64,000 nt of DNA from Rectinema sp003452735 (GTDB lineage: Bacteria; Spirochaetota; Spirochaetia; Treponematales; Rectinemataceae): positions 38,944 through 102,943 of the forward strand of contig DAOOGR010000002.1 in assembly GCA_035415815.1 (NCBI GenBank), written 5' to 3'. Under the pieces are notes generated by a model. It ran no database searches and was not told the origin of the DNA. It worked only from the letters and a program-made list of their open reading frames with translations. Both the position numbers and the translations under genes were made by a program. This document shows, piece after piece, positions 17,224 to 26,692 of the stretch (position 1 is the first letter of the stretch; every line of letters begins with the position of its first letter).

Positions 17224-18339
17224 TTAAAGCGCCAAAGGCCTTCGATTGTCAGCTAGTCTCTGACTGAGATAATCCTTATCGAGATTCAGCTTTTGGATAA
17301 AAAAGCGCATCTGCTCTTCGGATAACAGGTTTTGCTCGGCATACAGATATACAAGGGCTCGTTCGGCTATTAAAGGTACCTTGAGAGAATTCATCTGCAT
17401 CTCACGTTCTATCTCTTCTGCACAACGACCTCGTATAGATGAATAGAGCCTCGATTCTTCGATATTTCCCTGGAGAGCAGCCAACTCAGCGAAGAGTGGC
17501 GCAATATTTCCACGGGCAGCAAGCTCGCCAAAAGGCTTAAGAGTGAAGAAAGTATATTCCTTTGCGGGCAGATAATGATGATCGTCGCATCTGGTGCAGT
17601 AGTTTGGTTCACGTCCATCGTGCTTGGTACGGTCCCCTCCTATTATGATTAGAGGATCGAAGTATAGGGCGGGGCACTCCTGACCATCCACTAGATAATA
17701 TCGATATGTATAGAGAGAATCCCTTAGACATTCTTCGTGTTCGCAGTAAGCTGTAAGTGGTACTACATCCGTTGCGGTCTCCAGGAGAAGTCGAGCGGTC
17801 TGATTGAAGATTTCGCGACGAAAATTTAATAACAGTGTGGGGAAAATGAAACAAAGTCCTCTCAATTCGCCTTCATCTTTTGTGAGATATGCTACACGCT
17901 CATCGAAAAATGCCGCTTCGTCGACGATCCAGGTACCTACTTCAGGATTTTCAGCTATGAGCACTTCGAGCCCAAAAGAGTCTTTTGCAGCACCTATTCT
18001 ATTTCCGCATCTTTCGTATCCTCCCCTATATGCTAATGCATCATCAGGATAATCGGGGAAACGACTCTTATCTAAAGCAGAGCGAACTACAAAGACATTC
18101 CTTCGATCGACATTGGCCGTGCTTGTCAATCTTCTTACAGCACCTTTTTTTTTAATCGCTACACGGCTATCTCGCCAAACACGCGCAGCAAATTCAGTTT
18201 TGCCTGAACCCATCGGGCCAATTACAAGGATGCGCTTGTTTGCCGTAATAAAATCGTGATGCTTAGCCATTGCATGGATATTTAACAGCGGAAAGCCAAG
18301 GCTTTTCAGGAATTCGCCTGTCTCATCGATGTTGTTCAT
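17224..18339 (-). CDS. Divergent thymidine-kinase-like P-loop protein
   Basis: A 371-residue protein with the marks of the type-II thymidine kinase fold: P-loop GPMGSGKTEF (41-50), Walker B-like WIVDEAAFFDE, then a Cys pair CEHEEC, the GG turn IIIGGDRTKHDG and a second pair YCTRCDDHHY, matching the zinc lasso of TK. It is nearly twice the usual length of about 190 residues, with an extra N-terminal 35 and C-terminal 100 residues. TK phosphorylates thymidine to dTMP, but the P-loop context and insertions make another nucleotide-dependent role possible. ATG with GGAAG upstream. Confidence 0.65.
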   Translation of the reverse strand: MNNIDETGEFLKSLGFPLLNIHAMAKHHDFITANKRILVIGPMGSGKTEFAARVWRDSRVAIKKKGAVRRLTSTANVDRRNVFVVRSALDKSRFPDYPDDALAYRGGYERCGNRIGAAKDSFGLEVLIAENPEVGTWIVDEAAFFDERVAYLTKDEGELRGLCFIFPTLLLNFRREIFNQTARLLLETATDVVPLTAYCEHEECLRDSLYTYRYYLVDGQECPALYFDPLIIIGGDRTKHDGREPNYCTRCDDHHYLPAKEYTFFTLKPFGELAARGNIAPLFAELAALQGNIEESRLYSSIRGRCAEEIEREMQMNSLKVPLIAERALVYLYAEQNLLSEEQMRFFIQKLNLDKDYLSQRLADNRRPLAL

Positions 18340-18360
18340 AGTTCTTCCTGGTCTTTCAGT

Positions 18361-19965
18361 TTATCTCAATGAAATGTATGAGCTTGATACCTTTGCCACA
18401 TTGGGGCTTATGCTAGGATTGCCAAAGTGAAGGTATTTATAAGGGTGTATGTCAAGGGCATTCTGATACCATCCTTGGATGAAATCGATATCAATCACAG
18501 ATGCTGCGAAGTTATGATATATTGGTAGACAAGCTGCGCCCTGGAGCAGCTCGGTTTCTGCTTTAGCCAGAATACTCATGCGCTTTTCATCGCTAGCATC
18601 GTAAGACTGTATCATGAAGTCCATGAAAACCGAATCATTATAACCTGCGATATTGAGGGGCGCGTCGCTAGTCCACATCTGAAGGAAAGCTTCCGGGTCT
18701 GCGAAGTCGCCGATCCAGGTTTCATGAGCTATAGTAAAGGATGAAGCCTCCGACCTGTTGCCTATGCTCTCATAATAGGATGAAGGTTGCATTGGCTTTA
18801 GAGTTACTTTTACATCGAGCGCTTTTTCCCACTCAGTCTTAAAAGTATTGGCGATAGAACGCGGTCTTTCATAATCTGCAAATGCTATGATTATTTCGGG
18901 AAGGCCTTGGCCCTTGGGGTATCCGGACTCTTCGAGAAGCTTCATAGCTTCCGTGCTATCAGTTTTTTCTATTCCTTTGGTCTTGGAGTAACCAGGCAAG
19001 GGGAGTACCAGAGTCTTCGCAGGAAGCATATAGAATTCGCTTGAGCGGATACTATCCCAAGGTAGAAGAAGAGCAAGAGCTCGCCTTACTCTCTTGTCAT
19101 TCCAGGGCTCTGAACGACAGTTGAAAAACCAATAATGAGTCGAATACATAGGAGAAATCTGAATCGCTGTTTGAAGGAGCACCTTGTCATAATTCCCGGG
19201 TCCATCGAGCCAGTGGACATATCCAGTATTGAAAAGGGAAGTAGCTAGTTCATCGTCGTCTGTAAACATCATTCTGAGTTTTGGAATACTCACATTTTTG
19301 GAGTCCCAGTAAGCTTCGTTCTTTTCAAGAATAAGCTCTGTATCTGTCATACTTACTGGCTTATAGGGGCCGCTGACAGGGTAGGGAATTGCGTTTCTCC
19401 AATCTCCTGCATCTATCATCGATGGATGAATTACAGAGAAAGATTGATGGCAAAGGAGCCTTGTAAAGTAAGCGACAGGTCGCACAAGCGTTATTTCGAG
19501 CGTATTAGGGGAAGCTGCCTTGATTCCAACATGCTCTGGATTCTTATCCAAGCCCATGCGATATTGTTTTGCTCCCTCGATTATATCGAAGAAAGTTGCA
19601 TATTCAGCGTTTATGTCTAGCATTCTAAACCATGAACGCACAAAGTCTTCAGCAGTGATGGGTGAGCCATCGGACCAGAGAGCATTGTCTCGAATGGTAA
19701 AGCGATATAGTTTCTTATCCACTGAGCGTTCCCAGTTCTGGGCTAGGGCACGCATTGGTTCGAGAGTGTTGGGATCATAGTTGAAAAGGCCCTCATATAT
19801 AGCAGTGTGGATCTGAGCTTCATTCGAGAAGATAGCCTTCTGAGGATCTAGTTCTGGCAGTTGAGAGCCATATACTGTCACGAATTCCGTTTCTTGCATT
19901 TGAGCAGCAAGAGGCAAAAAAGCTAGGGCTAAAAAAGATACAACCAGAAAAAGCCTTGAGTTCAT
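18361..19965 (-). CDS. Peptide ABC transporter substrate-binding protein (OppA-like, family 5)
   Basis: An exported protein of about 534 residues. The signal peptide starts MNSRLFLVVSFLALAFLPLA and probably is cut after LAAQ. The mature part is solute-binding protein family 5: ELDPQKAIFSNEAQIHTAIY and LWSDGSPITAEDFVRSWFR match OppA, which binds oligopeptides in the periplasm. No permease or ATPase is near, so it is an orphan binding protein. I set the start at the ATG at 19965 because the longer frame adds 12 residues before a clean signal peptide. The transcript leader appears very short. Confidence 0.85.
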   Translation of the reverse strand: MNSRLFLVVSFLALAFLPLAAQMQETEFVTVYGSQLPELDPQKAIFSNEAQIHTAIYEGLFNYDPNTLEPMRALAQNWERSVDKKLYRFTIRDNALWSDGSPITAEDFVRSWFRMLDINAEYATFFDIIEGAKQYRMGLDKNPEHVGIKAASPNTLEITLVRPVAYFTRLLCHQSFSVIHPSMIDAGDWRNAIPYPVSGPYKPVSMTDTELILEKNEAYWDSKNVSIPKLRMMFTDDDELATSLFNTGYVHWLDGPGNYDKVLLQTAIQISPMYSTHYWFFNCRSEPWNDKRVRRALALLLPWDSIRSSEFYMLPAKTLVLPLPGYSKTKGIEKTDSTEAMKLLEESGYPKGQGLPEIIIAFADYERPRSIANTFKTEWEKALDVKVTLKPMQPSSYYESIGNRSEASSFTIAHETWIGDFADPEAFLQMWTSDAPLNIAGYNDSVFMDFMIQSYDASDEKRMSILAKAETELLQGAACLPIYHNFAASVIDIDFIQGWYQNALDIHPYKYLHFGNPSISPNVAKVSSSYISLR

Positions 19966-19981
19966 AGAACTAATTATGCAA

Positions 19982-19987
19982 TATAAT
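19982..19987 (+). promoter_or_regulatory. -10 element for the DUF4416 gene
   Basis: A perfect TATAAT 20 bases before the ATG at 20007. No good -35 is seen at 16-18 bases. The region is only 41 bases long between divergent starts, so the two promoters must overlap. Confidence 0.4.
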
Positions 19988-20006
19988 AGTTTGGAAGGCA
20001 ATAAAC

Positions 20007-20543
20007 ATGGGAATTGAAAAAGAATTTATCCCGGAGCGGCTAATTGTTGGAGTGCTTTCTTCGGATACGGAAGCGGAAATAGCTGCTCTCGATGCAATGA
20101 TAGGACTGTATGGACCGCTTTGCTTCCAATCAAGCAAAGAATCTTTTTTGTGGACAAAATACTACTGTCCGGAAATGGGAGAAAATATCTTACGATCTTA
20201 CTGGGCTTTTAGAGAGCTAATAGATCCTTCCAAACTATCGATGATCAAGCGCGCTACCGACGCTATAGAGCTAAGGCTTGCAAAAAATAGCTGCAGGTTG
20301 GTCAATCTCGATCCAGGCATACTCGGGACCGCTCGATTCTGTCTAGCCACAACCAAAGACCGTTCCCACCGTATCCCCCTCTCGGATGGAATCTATGCAG
20401 AATTGACCTTGATCTTTGAGCACGGAGAATTCAAAGCGCTTCCATGGACCTATCCTGATTGGGCTTCGGAGCCAGTTAGGAAAATGATGTCAGAGCTTCG
20501 AGCTGGACTTCTTGGCGATCTAAGGCATCTGCATCTTATTTGA
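20007..20543 (+). CDS. DUF4416 family protein
   Basis: A 178-residue protein matching the uncharacterised DUF4416 family: LIVGVLSSD at the N-terminus, then NLDPGILGTARFCLATTKDR, then SDGIYAELTL and PWTYPDW. These blocks in this order are the family hallmark. It occurs in spirochaetes, Thermodesulfobacteria and related groups; no function is established. A GGAAGG ribosome site lies 7 bases upstream. It is transcribed divergently from the peptide-binding protein gene. Confidence 0.8.
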   Translation: MGIEKEFIPERLIVGVLSSDTEAEIAALDAMIGLYGPLCFQSSKESFLWTKYYCPEMGENILRSYWAFRELIDPSKLSMIKRATDAIELRLAKNSCRLVNLDPGILGTARFCLATTKDRSHRIPLSDGIYAELTLIFEHGEFKALPWTYPDWASEPVRKMMSELRAGLLGDLRHLHLI

Positions 20544-20581
20544 ATATGCCCCAAGAAGAGACAATTCTTTAGATTATTCTC

Positions 20582-21568
20582 TTATTTCAGCATAGAATTG
20601 ATATCATGCACCCTCAGCACACCATGTCTTTTCATCCAGTCGGTAATCCCACTAAGTATTTCTTGCGGAGCATGAGGGTTTGAGAACAGTGCGGTTCCAA
20701 TCTGCACTGCCTGAGCACCGGCAAGGAAATATTGAATCGCATCACTTGCACGAGCGATGCCGCCGACTCCTATCACAGGAATAGATACTGAGCGGCTGAC
20801 ACGATAGGTTGCAGCTACTCCAATAGGACGGATAGCAGGACCCGAGAGCCCTCCTATGCCCTTGGCAATAGCAGGTTTCATGCGATCTGTATCTATGACC
20901 ATGCCTAAAACTGTGTTGATACAGGATACTGCATCGGCCCCGCCTTCTTCTGCGGCGCGAGCTATTTCTGCTATATCTGTAACATTAGGGCTAAGTTTCA
21001 CAATTAGAGGCTTATCGGTGCGCTTTCTTAAGGAGCGAGTCAATCGTTTTACAATGACAGGGTCGATTCCAAAAGACATTCCTCCCTCGCACACATTGGG
21101 ACAAGAGACATTGATTTCATAGCCATCGATACCAATTTTTGGTAAAGGTTCAGATAATGAAAGCCGCTCCTCGATACCATCAATAAGCATGGCATATTCG
21201 TCTTCGGTCGAGCCAGCGATATTAGCTATAATAGCACAGCTATAATTTCTTAAGAGTGGCAGTTTTTCTTTGAGAAAACACTCGAGGCCGGGATTAGCTA
21301 GACCTATGGAATTTATAAGTCCCATTGGTGTTTCAACAAGTCGCGGTGCTGGATTGCCTTCTCTTGGTTCAAGGGTTACCGTTTTTGTATATAGAGCGCC
21401 TAATTCATCGATATTAACAAGCTCCTCGTATTCTTCGCCATATCCAAAGATACCAGATGCAACTCCTATGGGATTTGCCATCTTAAGAGAACCAATTTTT
21501 ACAGATAAGTCTGGCTCGAAAGAAGCAGAAGAATTATTTTGGCCTTCTATTGAGTTCTTCACAGGCAA
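20582..21568 (-). CDS. pyrD: Dihydroorotate dehydrogenase, catalytic subunit (class 1B)
   Basis: A 328-residue FMN enzyme oxidising dihydroorotate to orotate, step four of UMP synthesis. Visible are KMANPIGVASGIFGYG at the start, INVSCPNV, and VIGVGGIARASDAIQYFLAGA near the end (FMN phosphate site). The general-base cysteine lies in the EGGMSFG loop region preceded by CPNVC. Its start overlaps the end of pyrK by 10 bp, and the PyrK partner marks it as the NAD-linked class 1B form. Order is pyrK then pyrD. Confidence 0.93.
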   Translation of the reverse strand: MPVKNSIEGQNNSSASFEPDLSVKIGSLKMANPIGVASGIFGYGEEYEELVNIDELGALYTKTVTLEPREGNPAPRLVETPMGLINSIGLANPGLECFLKEKLPLLRNYSCAIIANIAGSTEDEYAMLIDGIEERLSLSEPLPKIGIDGYEINVSCPNVCEGGMSFGIDPVIVKRLTRSLRKRTDKPLIVKLSPNVTDIAEIARAAEEGGADAVSCINTVLGMVIDTDRMKPAIAKGIGGLSGPAIRPIGVAATYRVSRSVSIPVIGVGGIARASDAIQYFLAGAQAVQIGTALFSNPHAPQEILSGITDWMKRHGVLRVHDINSMLK

Positions 21569-22482
21569 GCCTCCCAGTCTATGGCATTCGCCTCAAAAAC
21601 TGGGCCATCAGAGCAAACGCGGAGATAACCTCCCGTTCGAGCAGGAAGCACACAACCTTGACAAGCTCCTATACCGCAGGCCATCCATTGCTCAGCAGAA
21701 AGGTGGGCAGGGAAGTTATTTCGTTTCGCAAAAGCTGCCAATTTTGCAATCATCGCCTCGGGACCACAACCATAGACATGCCAAAATCTAGCCAATTTAT
21801 CGGTCTTTTTTAGAAACTCCAAAGCATCGAGCACTGTGCCATGGAAACCTTTAGATCCATCATCCGTTGCTATAAAAGCTCCGGATAATAGTCTCTCCCA
21901 AGTCTTGGCTATTGAATTATTACCTGTTGCTTCTTTAAATGAAGGAACAAGAGGCATACTTCGAAATCCGAAAATTAGCTTCATTTCTTTACTACTTCTG
22001 GAAGATTCAAGCGGTTTTAGAATATTCTCAATATGGTCTTCGGGAATAGCAATATTCTCCGCTAGCGATGCAGCCAGAAATAGCATTGGTCCAATTCCGA
22101 TTCCACCGCCAGCAATTATGACCTTCTCTTCTCTATCGGGATAAGGAAAACTATTTCCTAGCGATGCAATGATATCGATATAGCTGCCAGCTTGCTGTAG
22201 GGCAAGAGCTTTTGTGCATGGGCCTCTGATTTGATATATCGAGTGAGCGATTGCAGAAAGAGATGCAGAGGAATTTGCCGTATTTTTTTTAGGCTCAAAG
22301 CCAGCAAAGGCCAAAGGCCTTCTCAAAATGATTCCTGCACTCGATTCAACCATCGAAGGCAAAAAAGTAAAGAATTGGCCTGGTAATGGTGGCTGCAGAT
22401 CTTTTGGCCATTCAAAAGCCAAATGCATCAAGTTTGGAGCAATGGATCTATTTAAAATTATGGCCGAATTGAATTGCTTCAA
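21559..22482 (-). CDS. pyrK: Dihydroorotate dehydrogenase electron-transfer subunit
   Basis: About 307 residues, with an FAD-binding ferredoxin-reductase fold (LRRPLAFAGF, IIAGGGIGIGPM) and a C-terminal [2Fe-2S] site with cysteines in ACGIGACQGC and VCSDG. It passes electrons from PyrD to NAD+. The frame is open to a GTG at 22491, but that GTG is part of AGGTGA, a ribosome site five bases before the TTG at 22482, so TTG is my preferred start. A perfect -10 (TATAAT, 22520-22515) lies upstream with a poor -35. Confidence 0.88.
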   Translation of the reverse strand: MKQFNSAIILNRSIAPNLMHLAFEWPKDLQPPLPGQFFTFLPSMVESSAGIILRRPLAFAGFEPKKNTANSSASLSAIAHSIYQIRGPCTKALALQQAGSYIDIIASLGNSFPYPDREEKVIIAGGGIGIGPMLFLAASLAENIAIPEDHIENILKPLESSRSSKEMKLIFGFRSMPLVPSFKEATGNNSIAKTWERLLSGAFIATDDGSKGFHGTVLDALEFLKKTDKLARFWHVYGCGPEAMIAKLAAFAKRNNFPAHLSAEQWMACGIGACQGCVLPARTGGYLRVCSDGPVFEANAIDWEACL

Positions 22483-22559
22483 AGTCTTCACCTGAGCGCA
22501 ATTCTATCAGAAGAATTATAGATTTGATACCAGACCCTAAAATAATTTAAGTATTCCAC

Positions 22560-22790
22560 TCAATGATGCAGAGATTTTTCAATCTCGGTCTTATTGAAGC
22601 CAACGATGATTCTGCCATCTATGTCTATAACTGGTACGCCCATCTGACCCGATTTCCTGAACATTTCTTCTGCGCTTCGCATGTCAGCAGCGACATTGTA
22701 TTCGGTAAAAGAAATACCATTCTGCCGGAACCATTCTTTTGCCATTCTACAATAGCCGCAGCTAGGAGTCGTATAGATAGTAACGGACAT
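22560..22790 (-). CDS. Glutaredoxin-like redox protein
   Basis: A 76-residue thioredoxin-fold protein with the CxxC active site in TTPSCGYCRMAKEWF, a cis-Pro motif in MGVPVIDIDG, and the glutathione-site-like GFNKTEIEK. Size and motifs fit NrdH/YruB-type glutaredoxins, which reduce disulfides in the cytosol. I use the ATG at 22790, with GGGAG nine bases upstream, not the longer frame to 22853. Confidence 0.88.
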   Translation of the reverse strand: MSVTIYTTPSCGYCRMAKEWFRQNGISFTEYNVAADMRSAEEMFRKSGQMGVPVIDIDGRIIVGFNKTEIEKSLHH

Positions 22791-22934
22791 ATATTTTTCT
22801 CCCTCTTCGATATAATGATTATGATTCATAGAAAAAATAATATATATTGACATTCATGTCAATTATTCTGAAAGACAAAAGCAATGCCAAAGAATTTTTG
22901 AAGCATAGGCGCCTTCAGCTAGCGTCTCTATTAT

Positions 22935-24464
22935 ATGAAAACAGCAAAAGTAATTGTAACATTGACTTTACATTTTCTTTGCTGCTCGATGCTAGCTTGG
23001 ACAGCCGAAACATCAGGAGAACGGCTGTCTGGAAATCTCTCTTTTAGTGCATCATCAAAAAAAGCAAAAATTTCTCTATTCCTAAAATATAGTTCTGATG
23101 CTTTTATCAATTTATCGATTCCTCTATCGATCGATAAGGAGTGGCTTGAAAATTTAGCATTTACAGGCAAGACAAAGCTTGTAGGCTATTACATAGATGC
23201 AGGAAAGCTTGCAGTAAAAGATTCAGCTAGCTTTTTGATCGCTCCTGTTTTGGTATCTGCTAAAGGGAAATCAACGCTATTGCTTGGCGATATTGGGAAA
23301 TCGAGCGATCCAATTGGCATTTCGATTTCTTCTTCAAGGATGTCTCTTTTAGCAGGAAAAGGAGACCCTTATGCTTTTGCTGCAATGCAATATCTATGTG
23401 CACAAGAAGCATTGCTTGTTTCAATCGGAGTTGGAACATTGCTCGATACAGAGAACTCGATAGGTATTTTAGCTCGACTTAATCCATGGATTTCAATTGG
23501 TATTGGCTATACCGCATCCTCGATATCTTTCATGATTAGATCTCATATATATCCGGATTATCAGAATAAAAGCGAAAACTCATTCGATATTGCATGGTTA
23601 AGAGGAATCGGCACAAGAATCGACATGAGTATATCTGCTAAAAGCCAAAAACTGCAAGGTTTCTTTTATATAGAGACTGGGAATTTTCTATCTGCGCTTG
23701 GAAAGGTTGCTAATTATGATGCCATGGCTCAGATCGACTATGAAGCAGACATATCCTTTATGCGGATTTTGAAGAGCTTGAATGTAAACCTTTCTACATT
23801 TTCCAAACAGGGCTTAGTGGAGCCTCTGGATGCGAGAACCCCATCATTTGGTACCTTACCTGATCTATGGACTATGAAATATTGGCCTGATGGTGGAAAA
23901 ATTGGATTGATAATAGAAAGTCAAAAAGCAGCCTTTTGCCTATTTCAGACAGATTTGAACATAAAAACCAACATTTCTGGGGCTTTAGCAATCAATTCTA
24001 TATCTTGGTCCAATAAAATTGCTTTAGACCTCGTGCTGCAGAGAGCTGGTTCTTCTATAGAAATGCTAAAAATCAATGGAATCCTTCAGGGTAGTCATTC
24101 GATCGGGCAAAAATTGGGAGAAATAGAAGAAGAAACTGACTCAGAATCTATCGGCAATGAAGAATCAGGATATTTTGAGCAAATTGAAGAGCAGTACACG
24201 AGCTCGAATATCGGTTCAAGCTCCAGCCCTGCATTCGATAGGCTTCTTCTCTCTTGTCGATTAAAGATAAGTCCGTTCTCATTCTTAACCTCTGTTAATT
24301 TGCCTATCTATAATATGGATTCTAGAGCTATAACTGGGAAAATTGGAATGTCTTTAGTAGACCATCGGCTGCATATGGAGCTCTCGGTATCCATGCAGTT
24401 CAATCCAGAATCTAGACAGTTGCAGTTCAAATCTCTAAATTGTTATGCCAAAATTCCGCTATGA
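22935..24464 (+). CDS. Exported protein of unknown function
   Basis: I do not recognise this 509-residue protein. The N-terminus is a signal peptide (KVIVTLTLHFLCCSMLAWTA); the adjacent cysteines in HFLCCSM do not form a good lipobox. The rest alternates hydrophobic and polar residues over many short strands and ends with repeated beta-like segments (MELSVSMQFN). A Ser/Glu-rich stretch lies near residues 395-435. An outer-membrane or surface-associated beta protein is plausible. There is no ribosome site before the ATG. A tandem 18-base repeat begins over its stop codon. Confidence 0.6.
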   Translation: MKTAKVIVTLTLHFLCCSMLAWTAETSGERLSGNLSFSASSKKAKISLFLKYSSDAFINLSIPLSIDKEWLENLAFTGKTKLVGYYIDAGKLAVKDSASFLIAPVLVSAKGKSTLLLGDIGKSSDPIGISISSSRMSLLAGKGDPYAFAAMQYLCAQEALLVSIGVGTLLDTENSIGILARLNPWISIGIGYTASSISFMIRSHIYPDYQNKSENSFDIAWLRGIGTRIDMSISAKSQKLQGFFYIETGNFLSALGKVANYDAMAQIDYEADISFMRILKSLNVNLSTFSKQGLVEPLDARTPSFGTLPDLWTMKYWPDGGKIGLIIESQKAAFCLFQTDLNIKTNISGALAINSISWSNKIALDLVLQRAGSSIEMLKINGILQGSHSIGQKLGEIEEETDSESIGNEESGYFEQIEEQYTSSNIGSSSSPAFDRLLLSCRLKISPFSFLTSVNLPIYNMDSRAITGKIGMSLVDHRLHMELSVSMQFNPESRQLQFKSLNCYAKIPL

Positions 24465-24498
24465 GGTTATTTTAACGTAATATGAGGTTATTTTAGCG
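24460..24498. repeat. Tandem 18-base repeat, period 21
   Basis: TATGAGGTTATTTTAACG (24460-24477) recurs as TATGAGGTTATTTTAGCG (24481-24498) with one mismatch. The first copy contains the TGA stop of the exported-protein gene. Function unknown; it may be a local duplication or a binding site pair upstream of pncA. Confidence 0.7.
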
Positions 24499-24583
24499 CA
24501 AAGGGTAGTTTTCAATTTTCTCTCTCTGCGATACCATTTTATAGAAGACTAGCTTTTCAATATTTTCCAAGGGAGGAATTGAG

Positions 24584-25210
24584 ATGGATGATGCTCTGAT
24601 TGTCGTAGACATTCAGAACGACTTCTGCCCGGGTGGAGTTCTGGCTGTTCCAGAAGGAGATTCTATAATTCCAAAGGTCAACGAACTGCTTGCAGCATTT
24701 CCGCTCAGTATTCTGACTCAGGATTGGCATCCAATTATGCACTGTTCTTTTGCTTCCTCTAAAGGACTTCCTCCTTTTTCGCTAGATATGGAAACAAGTC
24801 CTCCCTCTGTGCTCTGGCCCGATCACTGCGTAGCAGGAAGCCAAGGAGCAGATTTTCATCGCGCACTTCAATCCTGGAGAGCTCGCTATATCTTTAGGAA
24901 AGGAACACGAAAAGAACTCGACAGCTATTCAGCCTTTCTCGAGAATGATGGAGTAACATCTACAGGCCTTGAGGGACTTTTATCTTCGCTTGGAATAAAT
25001 AGAGTTATTGTATGTGGATTGGCGACTGATTATTGTGTAAAGGCTACGGCCTTGGATGCAAGAAAACTAGGATTTGAGGTTGTAGTGGTTGAAAATGCTA
25101 TTAAAGGGATCGGCGCAGCGCCAGATGACATAGATAACGCCAAAAAACAGATGCGTGAAGCGGGCTGCGTTTTTGCGCAATCCGGCGATCTAGTGTCATC
25201 AACTCTATAA
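24584..25210 (+). CDS. pncA: Nicotinamidase/pyrazinamidase
   Basis: A 208-residue isochorismatase-fold amidase. The catalytic Asp9 is in VVDIQNDF, the metal-binding DWH in LTQDWHP, the lysine region in RKGT, and the nucleophile Cys in VCGLATDYCVKATALDA. It converts nicotinamide to nicotinate plus ammonia. The next gene, 27 bases on, encodes the enzyme using that product, so this is an NAD-salvage operon. Ribosome site GGGAGGAA. Confidence 0.93.
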   Translation: MDDALIVVDIQNDFCPGGVLAVPEGDSIIPKVNELLAAFPLSILTQDWHPIMHCSFASSKGLPPFSLDMETSPPSVLWPDHCVAGSQGADFHRALQSWRARYIFRKGTRKELDSYSAFLENDGVTSTGLEGLLSSLGINRVIVCGLATDYCVKATALDARKLGFEVVVVENAIKGIGAAPDDIDNAKKQMREAGCVFAQSGDLVSSTL

Positions 25211-25237
25211 TAGTAATCCTACATCGAAAGGAATTAT

Positions 25238-26686
25238 ATGAATTGCATTTATAAAAATGCCCTCTTTACGGATTTCTATGAATTGACAATGGCTCAAGGC
25301 TATTGGAAGCGCCAGATGACCATGCCTGTAGTCTTCGACTATTTTTTTCGCAAACACCCATTCAATGGTGGCTATTCCGTATTTGCGGGTTTGGCTACTC
25401 TTATCGAAGCGCTCGAGGAATTCTCTTTTTCTCAGGATGATCTGGAATACCTCTCGACATTGGGCATCTTCGAGGATGAATTTCTTCACTTTCTATCTTC
25501 TTTTAGATTTAGAGGGACTATATATGCCGCTCGTGAGGGCGAAATTATCTTCCCTCAAGAGCCAGTTGTTCGCATAGAAGCTGATCTAATCTCAGCACAG
25601 ATCATCGAAGGCTTGGTGCTCAATGTGCTAAACTTCCAAACTCTAATCGCTACAAAGACAGCGCGAATCTGGAACGCTTCACACCGCGGTTCGATCATGG
25701 AATTCGGTTTGCGAAGAGCTCAGGGGGCAGATGGAGCGCTCTCCGCGAGTCGAGCTGCATTTATCGGAGGCGCAATGGGGACATCAAACACCCTTGCAGG
25801 GAAAGAGTATGGAATTTCGGTGCTCGGAACCATGGCGCATTCCTGGGTCATGTCTTATCCGAGTGAGCTCGATGCATTCAATGCTTATGCAGAAATTTAT
25901 CCTCAGAACACGACTTTTCTCATCGATACATATAATTCTCTTGAATCTGGCATAATAAATGCAATTGAGGTTGGGAAAAAACTCAAAGAAAAAGGTTATA
26001 GTTTTGGGGTACGCCTCGATTCAGGGGATATCGATTACCTCTCGAGAGCAATTAGAGCTAGGCTAGATGAAGCTGGCTTTATGGATGCAAAAATAGTTGT
26101 ATCGAATGAGCTCGATGAAGAGATAATCGAAAGCCTTGTAGACGATGGTGCGCCAATCGATATCTGGGGTGTAGGAACGAATCTTGTTACAGGTGGAAAT
26201 GAAGCTGCCTTTGCGGGTGTCTATAAACTCGCCGCAATAGATTCGGAAGATAGGCTGCGGCCAGTCATGAAGTTCTCCGATAATCCAGAAAAATCGACCA
26301 ACCCTGGCATCAAGAATCTTTGGCGCCTTTACGACGAAAACGGCGCCGCTCGACTCGATCTTATTTCTTGTCAAGATGAGAAAATACAGGAAGGACTCGA
26401 ATATATCGTGCATCATCCAAGTGCGGACTGGCGTCGTTTGAAAATCACGCCAGCTAGGGTAGAGCATCTTCTTTTCAAAGTGATGGACAGAGGAAATCGA
26501 ACCGAAACTCTTCCCAATATAAAGCAGATTCAGGCATTCATGAAAGAGAGGATACAAACCTTTGATTCGACATATTTGCGCCTTCTCAATCCGCATATCT
26601 ATAAGGTTTCTATTACGGACAGGCTGTACGATCTCAAAGTATATCTAATTAATTCTTTTTTAAAGCATAAGCTATCGCGGAACTGA
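25238..26686 (+). CDS. pncB: Nicotinate phosphoribosyltransferase
   Basis: A 482-residue enzyme of the Preiss-Handler pathway, joining nicotinate and PRPP to nicotinate mononucleotide with ATP. Seen are the N-terminal TDFYELTMAQGYWKR and FFRKHPFNGGYSVFAGL, LNFQTLIATKTARI, and GTMAHSWVMSYPSELDAF with the His that is phosphorylated, plus VRLDSGDIDYLS. Ribosome site AAAGGA. It is co-transcribed with pncA. Confidence 0.93.
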   Translation: MNCIYKNALFTDFYELTMAQGYWKRQMTMPVVFDYFFRKHPFNGGYSVFAGLATLIEALEEFSFSQDDLEYLSTLGIFEDEFLHFLSSFRFRGTIYAAREGEIIFPQEPVVRIEADLISAQIIEGLVLNVLNFQTLIATKTARIWNASHRGSIMEFGLRRAQGADGALSASRAAFIGGAMGTSNTLAGKEYGISVLGTMAHSWVMSYPSELDAFNAYAEIYPQNTTFLIDTYNSLESGIINAIEVGKKLKEKGYSFGVRLDSGDIDYLSRAIRARLDEAGFMDAKIVVSNELDEEIIESLVDDGAPIDIWGVGTNLVTGGNEAAFAGVYKLAAIDSEDRLRPVMKFSDNPEKSTNPGIKNLWRLYDENGAARLDLISCQDEKIQEGLEYIVHHPSADWRRLKITPARVEHLLFKVMDRGNRTETLPNIKQIQAFMKERIQTFDSTYLRLLNPHIYKVSITDRLYDLKVYLINSFLKHKLSRN

Positions 26687-26692
26687 ATTGCT

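Noticed and set aside
21270..21791. A 173-codon plus-strand frame opposite pyrD/pyrK
   Set aside because: Both opposite genes carry intact catalytic motifs; this frame is their shadow.
22793..22853. Longer glutaredoxin start at 22853
   Set aside because: The extra residues lie upstream of a good ribosome site (GGGAG) nine bases before ATG 22790, and the family begins there.
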